In this document: positions 18,190 to 27,433 of the stretch, in pieces
Numbering within the stretch: the first letter of the stretch is position 1
Layout: each line of letters begins with the position of its first letter
Origin: Psychrobacter sp. JCM 18902
GTDB taxonomy: Bacteria; Pseudomonadota; Gammaproteobacteria; Pseudomonadales; Moraxellaceae
Length of the DNA: 64,000 nt
NCBI RefSeq assembly: GCF_904846615.1
Contig: NZ_CAJHBK010000001.1
Span: 3,038,001 to 3,102,000 of the forward strand
Reading direction: 5' to 3'
The notes under the pieces: model-generated
The model's input: only the letters and a program-made list of their open reading frames with translations
The model's database searches: none
Told to the model about the DNA's origin: nothing
Position numbers and translations under genes: made by a program

Positions 18190-21100
18190 ATGAAATATAA
18201 AGCGAATCCAAGGTCTAATCGACAGTCATGGCCTATCAAAATATTAACCACTGCCGTCATGCTAGGTCTGACAGGCACGCTAGCGCAAGCAGATATCACT
18301 AGAAAGCCTATCGGCGATTTGGAGATTTATAAAGCGGCAAAGCCTGGTACGGCGACTATTTTTATGATGCTCGATATCTCAGGTAGTATGGACCAAAGAA
18401 GTATTGCCAATGACTATACAGAGTTTTCTGGCAATTGTACCGAAAAGGCAATAGCCTCAGGCAAAATCAGCTTGGTTATTTATAACCGTATGCCCAAACT
18501 CGCCGCAGATGGCAGTATTATGAAAGACGATGATGGCAATTCCATCATGGTGCCAGACCTTGGTAATATCAAAGAAACTATAAACTATACCCCTGAGGGT
18601 TGTACGAGCGGCAGTACAATACGCTTCTCTAGAATCGAGCGCCTCAAGCTTGCGCTTATTGAACTAATAGCTGATAAAGTCAATGACAAGAATGGTAACC
18701 TGAAACCAACAGGTACACTAGCCGATGACTATGCAATCGGCGTGGGCGCTTTTAGCTATAACAGTGATGGAAGGTCCGCTTATGTGTTATCTCCTACCAG
18801 AGTCTTAACCCCTGATCAGCGTATTGAACTGATTAATCAAATCAAAGGTTTAGTGGCTAATGGTGGTACTCCCACAGCCCCAGCTTTAGCAGAGTCAGGG
18901 GCTTACATGATGGGTACGACTACTATTGACGATGTCAAAGTTGTGGCTGAGCGTAGATATATTGATAATAAAACTCGTTATCGTCGGTGTAATGGCAATG
19001 AAAACACGCTCTCCTACGACGCAGAGCTAAAGATACATGTTTATAAGTGTAATAATTGGGGTGATTGGTCAACAAGTTCTAGAGTACTACCGAGCTATAA
19101 GAGTAACTCCAATATTTATCACGATGATGGTGGGATTACTTATTTTGCAGGAGACAACTCATACAGTAGTTTTGCCGCGTCAGTCGCGACGTCTAAAGAA
19201 ATAAATACTAATAAAAATGTCTATATATCGCCTCTTAACGATGATGAGTGTAGTGGTAATGGCATTTACTTATTAACCGATGGTGAGCCTTCTAATAATA
19301 TCGAGGACGCTGACTCAATAAGTATAATGAATAAGTCGTTGACAGGCTCTAGCTTATCCATGAATTCTTGTGATAATAGTAGCTCAACAGGGCTATCAGG
19401 GAGTAGCGAGCAAGGCTGGGGCTGTATGGCGACTTACTCTCAGCTACTACGCAATCCTGCCAATCCTGGTAAATTGCCGATCAAAACAGCAACCGTTGGT
19501 TTCGGTAAAACCTTTGCTGGATTAACAGGTACGCGCAGCATTATTATTAATGGTAAGCAAAAAGAAGTAATTGACTGTGAAAGTGGTCGTAGTGTAAAGA
19601 AGGATACTCGTAACCTCTGTAAGCTTGGTGAGCGTAAAGGCGATAACGAAGTAAAAACCTTTGGCGATGGCGGCTTTTATTATACCGAAGAGTCATCAGA
19701 GATTGCGGCTAGTGTGGTCGATTTTGCTTCAGGATTGGTACAGATTATCAATACTGCACCTTCAGGAACGATTACCATTCCAGAAGATCCGTACCGCGCA
19801 TCAAACCAGCTACCCTATGCCTATCTACCGATGCTCGATCCTGAAATCGTTTCAGCAAACAGTATTTGGCGTGGCAACCTCAAAAAGTATAATTTAGATC
19901 AAGGCACGCTATTTGGAAAAAATAATAGTAAACTTTACAAAGATATCGCAGGCGATTTAGACGAAAATACTCAGGATGTCTGGCAAGAAGCTAGTTTTTC
20001 AGTAGAAGGTAAAACGGCTAATAATGATATTGCTGCAGGTGGCGTTTATGCTCAGTTACAAGCGCCAAGTGGAGGTTTGGGCAGTGTGCGTACCATCTAT
20101 GTCGAGGACTATACCTCAAGTAGCAACAAAACCCCAATCTTGCGTAAGCTAACGGTCAATGGTAGCGGTAAGCCAGTAGGGTTCGATGCATTGGTAGATA
20201 CCGTGGCGTATAGCCAAATAAACCAACGTCGTTTGCTGAGCTTTTTAGGCTTTGATGGTGTCCTTACCAATGACGGACAGCCGACCACACCGCTGACCAC
20301 GCTCACTAAAAACTTAACCCTCACCAAACCCATTAACGAGACCAAAGTATTAGGCGGCGTGGTACATTCTAAGCCTGAAGCGATATCTTATGGCTCAGCA
20401 TTAGATAACGAAGGTAACATTGTCACGCCTCGAGAAGACTATGTACTATTTGGCTCTATGGATGGGGCTTTACATTTAGTAGATGCAGAAGATGGTAAAG
20501 AAGAAGTCGCTATCATTCCAAGACAGATGCTCATCAATCAGTCAGAGGCATTAGTGAGCGGTTCATTTAAGGCCGATATAGGCCAGCCCTACTTTGGAGT
20601 AGATGCGCCGTGGCTGGTCAAGACCGACTATAATTATGACTTAGCGGGTAAAAGAGTAACCGTCGATACTACATCAGGCAAAGGCATGTTCGCTTATGGT
20701 GGTCTGCGTATGGGCGGTGAAGCGCTCTATGGTATGAACATCACTAATAAATCGACGCCTAAGATACTATTTACCATTACATCGCAAGGGGTCAGCTCCA
20801 CGACTGCTGGCAAATCTGCAACCACAGGTTTTGATCGTTTGGGTCAGATTTGGAGCAAACCCGTTGCTGCAAAAATACGCCTAACTAAAGGCTCTAGCAC
20901 TACAAAGAACACCGCGCCAACTGACGTGCTGATATTCGGTGGTGGCTATGATATGGGCTACGAAGAAGATGACTACGTACCAACCACTGCGGCACCTGCC
21001 AAGGGTAGTGCTATATATATGGTCAATGCCCAGACAGGCGAGCTGATATGGTCAACTAGTAGCGCTGCATCATCAGGTAAAAATGTCAAAATAGATAGTA

Positions 21101-22221
21101 TGATTAATAGTATCACCGGCGGTATTACCGTATTGGATCGCGATAATGATGGCCTGATAGATCATATCTATGCTGCTGACTTAGGCGGGCAAGTATTCCG
21201 CGCAGACTTTGAGAACGCTCGTATTGAGCAGTTTGGCTTTACCGCTGTCAATAGCTTTGCTAACAAAGGCGTGACGCGCATACTCAATGTCGCCCCAACT
21301 AATAAAAAGCTTGCTTATCGCTTTTATGAGAGCCCGATAGTGAGCTTTTTCCGTAGAGAGAGTGGGCCTGATAACGGCAAACTCTTTGCGATGGTCAATG
21401 TGATCTCAGGTAACCGCAGCGCGCCGCTATCAATACTGCGTGATAATAACGCTTATGCCAACCGTGTATACGGCATCATCGATAATGATGTGACCCATGC
21501 AGATCTATTTAAGAGTGGCTTTAGCAAAACGATAGCCGACCTAACAGAAGCCAAATTGGTCAACTTAGGCGATGAAATTCCGAAGATAGCTAGTCAAACC
21601 ACCGATCCAACACGTAAAGCTAAAAAAGACGCAGCCATCGCGGCGATGATAGGTAAGGCACAAAGTGGTGGAACAGCTGCTGTTCAAGCTAGCAAAAACG
21701 GCTGGTACTATCCGCTCACGCGCTTTGATGGTTATAGCAATGTCAGATATAATAAAGGCATTGGTGATAGTGTGGTGATTAATAACCTACTCTATACCAG
21801 CGTCTATAACCCTGACAAGATATATGGCAACACGGCGAGCTGTACAGCCAAGATAACGGGTGGCTCTGAGCGTCAGATCTATTGCCTACCTTATGGTGTC
21901 TGTATGGAGAACACCTCTATATCAGGTACCGGTGGCTTTGTCCCTGCGGGTCAAGGTATCCAAGAATTGGCACTTGGAGCATATAATGCTGACAATACTG
22001 ATGTCAAAGTGCTCATTGGCACAACCACTATCGCTGACCGTATCGAAGCAGCCAATCGTGCAAAATATGGTAAAGACGCTATCAAAGATGATAGTAATAT
22101 CAAGGATTTGTATTCAGGGACAGATAAGGCTACTCAAGAAAACGGTGATGGCTCATCGGTTGAGTATCTATTCAATGAGCGCTATACCATGCAGCCAAAA
22201 GCATGGTACGAGCGCAAGTAG
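18190..22221 (+). CDS. pilY1: type IV pilus tip adhesin/biogenesis factor PilY1
   Basis: Large pilus-tip protein that promotes pilus extension and adhesion. Of 1343 residues, the N-terminal part is a signal peptide ending near LAQA and a von Willebrand A domain with the MIDAS start DISGSMD (about residue 63) and an LTDGEPS segment. The C-terminal half is the PilY1 beta-propeller, with quinoprotein-like blades (DYVLFGSMDGALHLVDAEDG) and the calcium loop DRDNDGLIDH (about residue 982). That calcium loop is required for pilus retraction control in Pseudomonas. It follows pilX by 109 bases, inside the minor-pilin operon. Confidence 0.95.
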   Translation: MKYKANPRSNRQSWPIKILTTAVMLGLTGTLAQADITRKPIGDLEIYKAAKPGTATIFMMLDISGSMDQRSIANDYTEFSGNCTEKAIASGKISLVIYNRMPKLAADGSIMKDDDGNSIMVPDLGNIKETINYTPEGCTSGSTIRFSRIERLKLALIELIADKVNDKNGNLKPTGTLADDYAIGVGAFSYNSDGRSAYVLSPTRVLTPDQRIELINQIKGLVANGGTPTAPALAESGAYMMGTTTIDDVKVVAERRYIDNKTRYRRCNGNENTLSYDAELKIHVYKCNNWGDWSTSSRVLPSYKSNSNIYHDDGGITYFAGDNSYSSFAASVATSKEINTNKNVYISPLNDDECSGNGIYLLTDGEPSNNIEDADSISIMNKSLTGSSLSMNSCDNSSSTGLSGSSEQGWGCMATYSQLLRNPANPGKLPIKTATVGFGKTFAGLTGTRSIIINGKQKEVIDCESGRSVKKDTRNLCKLGERKGDNEVKTFGDGGFYYTEESSEIAASVVDFASGLVQIINTAPSGTITIPEDPYRASNQLPYAYLPMLDPEIVSANSIWRGNLKKYNLDQGTLFGKNNSKLYKDIAGDLDENTQDVWQEASFSVEGKTANNDIAAGGVYAQLQAPSGGLGSVRTIYVEDYTSSSNKTPILRKLTVNGSGKPVGFDALVDTVAYSQINQRRLLSFLGFDGVLTNDGQPTTPLTTLTKNLTLTKPINETKVLGGVVHSKPEAISYGSALDNEGNIVTPREDYVLFGSMDGALHLVDAEDGKEEVAIIPRQMLINQSEALVSGSFKADIGQPYFGVDAPWLVKTDYNYDLAGKRVTVDTTSGKGMFAYGGLRMGGEALYGMNITNKSTPKILFTITSQGVSSTTAGKSATTGFDRLGQIWSKPVAAKIRLTKGSSTTKNTAPTDVLIFGGGYDMGYEEDDYVPTTAAPAKGSAIYMVNAQTGELIWSTSSAASSGKNVKIDSMINSITGGITVLDRDNDGLIDHIYAADLGGQVFRADFENARIEQFGFTAVNSFANKGVTRILNVAPTNKKLAYRFYESPIVSFFRRESGPDNGKLFAMVNVISGNRSAPLSILRDNNAYANRVYGIIDNDVTHADLFKSGFSKTIADLTEAKLVNLGDEIPKIASQTTDPTRKAKKDAAIAAMIGKAQSGGTAAVQASKNGWYYPLTRFDGYSNVRYNKGIGDSVVINNLLYTSVYNPDKIYGNTASCTAKITGGSERQIYCLPYGVCMENTSISGTGGFVPAGQGIQELALGAYNADNTDVKVLIGTTTIADRIEAANRAKYGKDAIKDDSNIKDLYSGTDKATQENGDGSSVEYLFNERYTMQPKAWYERK

Positions 22222-22351
22222 TCGTTATAGCAACAGCCACACTTTTGCTAAGTATCATAGCTACGATTATAAGTGTCATCCTTATTAACGGCATTGCCAA
22301 TAATATGATCAGCTACGATACTTATCTTTTATGCTACATAGGACATCGCCC

Positions 22352-22852
22352 ATGACAGCCGTACCGCTGACCGCCCAACATAGCAATCGCGGCTTTACCC
22401 TTATAGAGCTATTGATTGTTATATTCATAATATCTATTTTGACTGCTGTCGCTATACCAAGCTATCGTCAATATGCGGTAAGCAATGCAGAGCGTGAGGT
22501 ACAAGCAAAAATGCTGCGGCTTGAGATTGAATTAGAGCGCTGGCGAGCCAAATCGCTGACCTATCAAGGGTTCCAACCGCAAGTGGTCAATACTGCAACC
22601 AATGAAGTGACTTATAGCTATGACGATAGCCCTGCGACGAACAAGACTATCTATGTACCAGATGGTCGTGATGCTAGTAACTATCGCTATAAGATTATAC
22701 TCGTAGATGGTACGGTGCCGGCCAATTCTTTAGTAAATGCAGGCCTGAATACCACAGGAAGGACGTGGAAGATGTACGCAGAGCCTAAAAACTCAGGTAT
22801 AACCACTCATGCCAGTAAAATGATGCTGACTAGCAGTAGGGCTAAAATGTAA
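22352..22852 (+). CDS. pilE: PilE-like minor pilin
   Basis: Type IV pilin-like protein after pilY1, the usual place of pilE in Pseudomonas and Acinetobacter. The leader ends in SNRG, then FTLIELLIVIFIISILTAVAIPSYRQYAV. The body is about 140 residues and lacks an evident C-terminal cysteine pair. I chose ATG 22352 because AGGAC precedes it, and the earlier ATG at 22331 has no ribosome binding site. Which of the two pilE-like genes here is the true pilE orthologue is unclear. Confidence 0.84.
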   Translation: MTAVPLTAQHSNRGFTLIELLIVIFIISILTAVAIPSYRQYAVSNAEREVQAKMLRLEIELERWRAKSLTYQGFQPQVVNTATNEVTYSYDDSPATNKTIYVPDGRDASNYRYKIILVDGTVPANSLVNAGLNTTGRTWKMYAEPKNSGITTHASKMMLTSSRAKM

Positions 22853-22918
22853 GAATCTAGGTACCATTACTTTTGATGAGACCTATGCTGATTGTGGGAC
22901 TGATAAGGAGGAATGGTA

Positions 22919-23362
22919 ATGAACAGAGATATGAGAAAGCTACCATCTACTTCTAATCCTCAACTTGGATTCACGCTGATGGAGCTAATGATAGTGGTCA
23001 CCATCATTGGCATACTCGCCGCCATCGCCTATCCAAACTATCAGCATTATATCATGAAATCCAAACGCACTGACATGATGAGTGAGATGCATAATATCGC
23101 TGCTCAGATAGAGAGTCGTAAATTGGCAGAAGGCACGTATAGTAATACGCTAATCACAGGGCTGGGCGGCGATTTCCCTAGACAAGGTACCGCATTGTAT
23201 ACAATTACTTTTACGCCAAATCCGCTTACTTCTGAGTGGAGTATTATCGCTACTCCCAAAACTGGCAGCCAAATGGTGAACGATGGGATACTCAGTCTGA
23301 ATCATCAAAATAATAAGTGTCGAGGCAGCGTTTGTGATATTGGCAATAATTGGAATGATTAG
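22919..23362 (+). CDS. pilE: second PilE-like minor pilin
   Basis: Pilin-like protein with leader MNRDMRKLPSTSNPQLG, then FTLMELMIVVTIIGILAAIAYPNYQHYIMKSKRTDMMSEM. This is closer to the Acinetobacter PilE/ComE type. The end holds one cysteine pair (NNKCRGSVCDIG). The start at 22919 has AAGGAGGA at good distance. The ATG at 22913 would lie right against it. This is the last gene of the minor-pilin operon before the regulated pilA promoter. Confidence 0.87.
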   Translation: MNRDMRKLPSTSNPQLGFTLMELMIVVTIIGILAAIAYPNYQHYIMKSKRTDMMSEMHNIAAQIESRKLAEGTYSNTLITGLGGDFPRQGTALYTITFTPNPLTSEWSIIATPKTGSQMVNDGILSLNHQNNKCRGSVCDIGNNWND

Positions 23363-23387
23363 AAAACTCTCCTAAATAAAGTTGTGG

Positions 23388-23404
23388 CTGACAAAAAATG
23401 TCAG
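23388..23404 (+). promoter_or_regulatory. inverted repeat, possible PilR site or weak terminator
   Basis: CTGACA-A5-TGTCAG is a perfect inverted repeat. Further TGTC/GACA words follow at about 23430-23445 and 23474-23480. PilR of Pseudomonas binds TGTC-containing sites upstream of the sigma-54 pilA promoter, so these are candidate activator sites. The repeat could also act as a weak terminator of the minor-pilin operon. Confidence 0.5.
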
Positions 23405-23413
23405 TTTAGTTTA

Positions 23414-23475
23414 CGGTTTGCTACTAAATGTGACATGAAATGACAATTTTCAGTAGGGAAACCGCAACATTTAGT
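23414..23475 (+). repeat. two interleaved inverted repeats upstream of pilA
   Basis: In order: CGGTTT (23414-23419), ACTAAATG (23423-23430), AAACCG (23459-23464), CATTTAGT (23468-23475). Arms 1 and 3 pair, and arms 2 and 4 pair, an interleaved topology. It lies about 90 bases before the -24 element. Confidence 0.6.
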
Positions 23476-23565
23476 GTCAGTTATCATAGTAATAGTGACC
23501 GATTAAGTAGGAATAATAAGTCTAGCAAGCTGATTACGGTAAACATATACTATAAGTAATGATTT

Positions 23566-23581
23566 TGGCACGCTATATGCA
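23566..23581 (+). promoter_or_regulatory. sigma-54 promoter of pilA
   Basis: TGGCACG-N4-ATGCA, close to the -24/-12 consensus TGGCACG-N4-TTGCW. It lies about 100 bases before the pilA start, as expected for PilS/PilR-controlled major pilin genes. Confidence 0.85.
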
Positions 23582-23678
23582 ACAATTATAATAAGAGAAA
23601 TATATTATATTACTAAAGATAAAACACAACTGTATTAAAAGCAGCCATTTATCTTTATATGCCCCCAAAGGAGTTCAT

Positions 23679-24134
23679 ATGAACACTGCTCAAAAAGGTT
23701 TTACCTTAATCGAACTAATGATCGTTATCGCCATTATCGGTATCTTAGCTGCGATTGCTATTCCTCAGTATCAGAACTATATCGCTAAGTCGCAAGTATC
23801 ACGTGTGATGAGCGAGACTGCCTCAATGAGAACAGCTGCTGAAACCTGTCTTAATGATGGTATTGCTGCCGGTGATTGTGATTTTGGTTGGACTAATAGT
23901 AATTTGTTAGGTGCAGGTGAGGCTACTAAACAACTACAGGGTGATGCTCTAGTTGCTACATTCGGTGCTGTAGATGCTAATAGTACTTTGGTAGCTAAAT
24001 TTGGTGGTAATGCGGCAACTGCTATTAAAACTCAAACCTTAACGTGGACACGTAATCCAGCAGGCTCGTGGTCATGTACTACTACTGTACAAGGTAAGTA
24101 TAAGCCAGCTGGTTGTTCTGGTTCTGGTTCTTAA
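23679..24134 (+). CDS. pilA: major type IV pilin PilA
   Basis: Main structural subunit of the pilus. The short leader MNTAQKG is followed by FTLIELMIVIAIIGILAAIAIPQYQNYIAKSQVSRVMSE, the classical class IVa N-terminus with Glu5. The C-terminus has the disulphide loop WSCTTTVQGKYKPAGC before a short GSGS tail. Another pair of cysteines (ETCLNDGIAAGDCDFG) follows the helix. AAAGGAG precedes the ATG. It is expressed from its own sigma-54 promoter and closed by a strong terminator. It is the only pilin here with a complete, conventional gene layout, so it is the likely main pilin. Confidence 0.96.
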   Translation: MNTAQKGFTLIELMIVIAIIGILAAIAIPQYQNYIAKSQVSRVMSETASMRTAAETCLNDGIAAGDCDFGWTNSNLLGAGEATKQLQGDALVATFGAVDANSTLVAKFGGNAATAIKTQTLTWTRNPAGSWSCTTTVQGKYKPAGCSGSGS

Positions 24135-24160
24135 GCACAATTTTAAATTATTAAAACAAA

Positions 24161-24190
24161 AAAAGAGAGGAGTAATCCTCTCTCTTTTTT
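24161..24190 (+). terminator. pilA terminator
   Basis: AGAGAGGA-GTAA-TCCTCTCT followed by a T run, 27 bases after the pilA stop. Confidence 0.87.
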
Positions 24191-24224
24191 ATTGCCTGAA
24201 AAATACGACTATAGATATGTATAT

Positions 24225-25594
24225 ATGAATAATATAAAGAACATACACAACATAAAGATAATTTTGGGTGGCTTACTGATTGTGTTGCTACCCAATATAG
24301 TCATGAGTCTATTGGCTTATCTAATAGATGCTAAAAGACTAATCATTAATATAGATTATTTTATACCACTACTACTATTGGCATGTCGGCAGCGGCTACT
24401 GTTTGTTATTGCTTTTATTATGATATCGCTAGCAGACTTTTTAGTATTATTTACTCAGCTGTTTCCGTTTATTAGGCTTAGTGATTTAGTTTATTTATCC
24501 AGATTTGCGTTTATATCCTCTAGTAGCTATCAGCTTTATGGTATTACTCTCATTGTCCTGATTATCGCCCAAATCTATCTGTATCTCAAAATATATAAAG
24601 CAGACTATAATAAAACCTTATTAGTGCTGTTTAATATTATTATATTTTATTATGCTTATAGTGTGTATTTTTGGATAACAGTCGCCGCAGCTTTTTGACC
24701 ATTAATACCCACATAGTCGGCTCGCAACTTATCAGTAATATGGACTACATTAGCAGTAGTTTTATTCAAACTTATACTATGACAGGCGACGCTCTTCAGA
24801 CCACAAAAATTAATAGTTCTACGATAGAGTTGTTTGATTATCCGAATAGTCATGACAAAGTATTGTTAGTGGTCAACGAATCTTGGGGTGTGACTGCCAA
24901 TGCTGCTGTGCAAAATGATGTGCTGTCACCGATATTAGACAGCCCCGTGGTGAGTAGAAGTGAACAAAACACACTACCTTTTATTGGTGCGACTATTGCA
25001 GGAGAGTTAAGAGAGTTATGTGCTAAAGCGCCTATACATTTTAATCTAAAAAACCAGCTTGAGGGTTTTGAGGACTGTCTGCCCAATCGTTATAAAGATT
25101 TGGGCTATAATACCGTTGCTGTACACGGAGCGATTGGTTTTATGTATGATAGACAGTACTGGTATCCGCGTACCGGCTTTCAAGAAATGCTGTTTCGGGA
25201 CCAAGGGCTGAATATACCAGAGTCTCGCTGTTATTCGTTTCCTGGCAATTGCGATACTGACATCGCTGGCAGAGTTGTTGAAAAGTTCGCCACTAATGAC
25301 AAGCTGTTCTTATATTGGCTGACGCTCAATACGCATGCTACTTATGATACACGTGATTTGGAAACGGACTTATTTGACTGTCGCCAATATAATATAGCAG
25401 CTGATACCGCCGACTGTCGTAATCTTAAATTACAAAAGCAGTTTTTTTATACGTTATCTCAAATGATAGCAGGCCCTGCTTTTTCTGGTACACGAGTGAT
25501 TGTGGTAGGTGACCACGAGCCACCATTTATTGAGGAAAGCTCAACCGTATTTATTAGTGAGCAAGTACCGACATTTGAGTTTGAAGTAAACTAA
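24225..25594 (+). pseudogene. membrane-anchored sulfatase/phosphoglycerol-transferase-like protein, frameshifted
   Basis: Two overlapping frames together make one protein. The first (24225-24698) has four or five membrane helices. The second, in another frame (open from 24671 to 25594), is an alkaline-phosphatase-superfamily domain with VLLVVNESWG (metal-ligand Glu), GATIAGELRELC (expected nucleophile Thr), LTLNTHATYDT and VVGDHEPPF. At the T5 run 24692-24696 one extra T would join VAAAF directly to LTINTHIVGSQ, giving about 457 residues. Family members such as LtaS and neisserial pilin phosphotransferases (PptA/PptB) move phosphoglycerol, phosphoethanolamine or phosphocholine groups. The location next to pilA suggests pilin modification, an inference. 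It could be inactive, a sequencing error, or phase-off. Confidence 0.7.
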
Positions 25595-25658
25595 CTATTT
25601 TACTTATATACTAGCAGTGATTATCAACCAGTCATTATCGACTTACTAGGAACAGCGG

Positions 25659-26855
25659 ATGTTTAAAGCTCTAACGATTAAAGATGCAATAATCCTTATT
25701 TTGTTAGTATCGTTGGTGGTTGTTATTGGGTACTTTTATGCCAATAACCAAGCCCGTAATATATTATGGCTGAAAACTTACCCTGTGCGTGCCGAGTTAT
25801 CCGCCCGTAATATCAGTTGCAGTGATAATAGCCCTGCATGGCTTGCCGATATCTTGCAATACCAAACTCGTAACAATAACGCCCCTGCCAACCAAATCGC
25901 CTATATCGAGCCAAACGGTACACTATATTATTGTGAAAATGGCTATGTTGGTAAATATCCTCTACTATCAGATAGCATCACCGCTCAGATGCGCTTTCGT
26001 TATGCTAGTGTCACTAAGCTGTGGACGGCAGATGCTGTTTTAGATTTAATTAAAGCCGATAAGTTAACATTAGATACCAAGTTATCAAGCGTTTTATCTG
26101 AGATTGATGTGCCAAAAGATGCGCGTGTGAATAATATTACTATTGGTCAGTTATTAACGCATCGCGCTGGCTTTGATCGCTATAGTGTATTTGGTCAGGA
26201 TATGTTTGGCATTGGCAAGGATATTTGCCCCAATCATATTGACGAGCTGAATAATCTTACCTTAGGCTTTGACCCTGATACTCAGACTAGCTATTCTAAT
26301 TTGGGCTATTGCTTATTGGGTGAAGTGATCAGCCGCCTAAACAATCAACCTTATACAGACAGTATCGCCCAGCAGTATCATTTTTCTGATAGCACCTTAG
26401 AGTTTATATCTGATAAGCCAATGACTGATGAGATAGCTTATAATTATGTCGAGACAGGGCTGACAGGACATGCTGACATCTATACTGCCTTTGATTATGA
26501 TGGATTAGCATCAGCGGCGGGGCTGTCAGGTAATGCGATAGAGTTAGCACGACAAGTGCATAGCATGGCTGACAAGACCGCGCCCAATATATTGTCGATA
26601 GACCCAAAATCAGCTTGTGATACCACGCAGATAGCTGAGTGTTACGGCTATGCAATGTTGCCGTATCAGCCACAGCCCAATTTGCCCATGGTGCATTACC
26701 GCGATGGAGGATTATTGGGGTTATCGTCATTAGTCGCGATAGATGAGCAAGGCGGCGTAGTAGCGCTATTAAGTAATGGCACACCAGATAATGGTAAGGC
26801 AGGCACTAATAAAGTTAAGATAATGATATATGAGTATCTAACAAAAACACCTTAA
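25659..26855 (+). CDS. membrane-anchored serine hydrolase of the beta-lactamase (class C) family
   Basis: One N-terminal membrane segment (about residues 6-27), then a periplasmic beta-lactamase/D-Ala-D-Ala-peptidase fold. The catalytic SxxK is SVTK (about residue 117), the YxN motif is YSN in TQTSYSNLGYCLLGE, and HYRDGGLLG near the end takes the place of the KTG/HxG motif. Six cysteines may form disulphides. The physiological substrate is unknown. The family includes esterases and peptidases as well as lactamases. AGGAAC precedes the ATG. It lies between two pilin genes, so a role in pilus or cell-wall processing is possible but not shown. Confidence 0.82.
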   Translation: MFKALTIKDAIILILLVSLVVVIGYFYANNQARNILWLKTYPVRAELSARNISCSDNSPAWLADILQYQTRNNNAPANQIAYIEPNGTLYYCENGYVGKYPLLSDSITAQMRFRYASVTKLWTADAVLDLIKADKLTLDTKLSSVLSEIDVPKDARVNNITIGQLLTHRAGFDRYSVFGQDMFGIGKDICPNHIDELNNLTLGFDPDTQTSYSNLGYCLLGEVISRLNNQPYTDSIAQQYHFSDSTLEFISDKPMTDEIAYNYVETGLTGHADIYTAFDYDGLASAAGLSGNAIELARQVHSMADKTAPNILSIDPKSACDTTQIAECYGYAMLPYQPQPNLPMVHYRDGGLLGLSSLVAIDEQGGVVALLSNGTPDNGKAGTNKVKIMIYEYLTKTP

Positions 26856-26880
26856 TCATTTTAGAGTATAAAAGAAGATG

Positions 26881-26896
26881 TGGCATGAGGTGTGCA
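26881..26896 (+). promoter_or_regulatory. sigma-54 promoter of the second pilin gene
   Basis: TGGCATG-N4-GTGCA, differing from the pilA element only at positions tolerated in -24/-12 promoters. It lies 36 bases upstream of ATG 26932, so an upstream start at 26878 for the pilin is excluded if this promoter is used. Confidence 0.7.
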
Positions 26897-26931
26897 TCAT
26901 TATAATTATTGTTCTATCTTTGGTTATTACT

Positions 26932-27432
26932 ATGCTATCAACTAAAAATTGTCACTTTGGCCGCCAGTCGGGTTTTACCTTAATTGAGCTGATGATAGTG
27001 GTTGCTATTATTGGTACACTGGCCGCCATTGCCATCCCGCAATATCAGATATATATCGGCAAGACTCAAGCGACTAGAGTGATTAATGAAATTGGGCAAT
27101 TGCGTCTGACAGTAGAGGAGTGCTTGCAGACGGGTAGAACGACTATTAATTTGGGTACTGAGGAATGTGACCCACACGCCACAGGATCTAATCTCATCAT
27201 TGGTGGCTCTCAGGTAGGCGTAGTGCTCCCCAATGGAGTCGGCGTAGCGCAAATCAGCAATCCATTGACATCATCTAGTAGCATCACCGCTACTGTATCG
27301 GCGCAAGTGAATCCGCGTTTGGCAGGTAAAAAGGTACATTGGCTACGCACCAGTAGTGGTTCTTGGGGCTGTAGTAGTAATATAGAGGCTCTATACTTGC
27401 CTAATTTTTGCGCTTATGATGCTAGTCTATAG
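26932..27432 (+). CDS. second type IV pilin (PilA-like)
   Basis: A 166-residue pilin with leader MLSTKNCHFGRQSG and mature N-terminus FTLIELMIVVAIIGTLAAIAIPQYQIYIGKTQATRV. It carries two cysteine pairs, EECLQTGRTTINLGTEEC and the C-terminal loop WGCSSNIEALYLPNFC. It differs strongly from pilA after residue 60. I start it at 26932, after the sigma-54 promoter. It ends one base from the 3' end of the convergent membrane-protein gene, the candidate glycosyltransferase. It could be the pilin that the arabinose pathway serves, which is inferred from position. Confidence 0.88.
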   Translation: MLSTKNCHFGRQSGFTLIELMIVVAIIGTLAAIAIPQYQIYIGKTQATRVINEIGQLRLTVEECLQTGRTTINLGTEECDPHATGSNLIIGGSQVGVVLPNGVGVAQISNPLTSSSSITATVSAQVNPRLAGKKVHWLRTSSGSWGCSSNIEALYLPNFCAYDASL

Positions 27433-27433
27433 T

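Larger units (their letters stand above)
23363..23678 (+). other. pilA upstream regulatory region
   Basis: About 315 bases without a gene. It contains a sigma-54 promoter, several TGTC/GACA words and two interleaved inverted repeats, each listed separately. Confidence 0.75.

Noticed and set aside
24692..24696. Classical homopolymer phase variation at the T5 run
   Set aside because: Five Ts is too short for the frequent slippage seen in known phase-variable tracts. A mutation or sequencing error is more likely, though not excluded.
26878..26931. Hydrophobic N-terminal extension of the second pilin (MWHEVCIIIIIV…)
   Set aside because: It overlaps the sigma-54 promoter at 26881-26896, so it would not be transcribed from it, and a second hydrophobic segment before the leader makes no sense.
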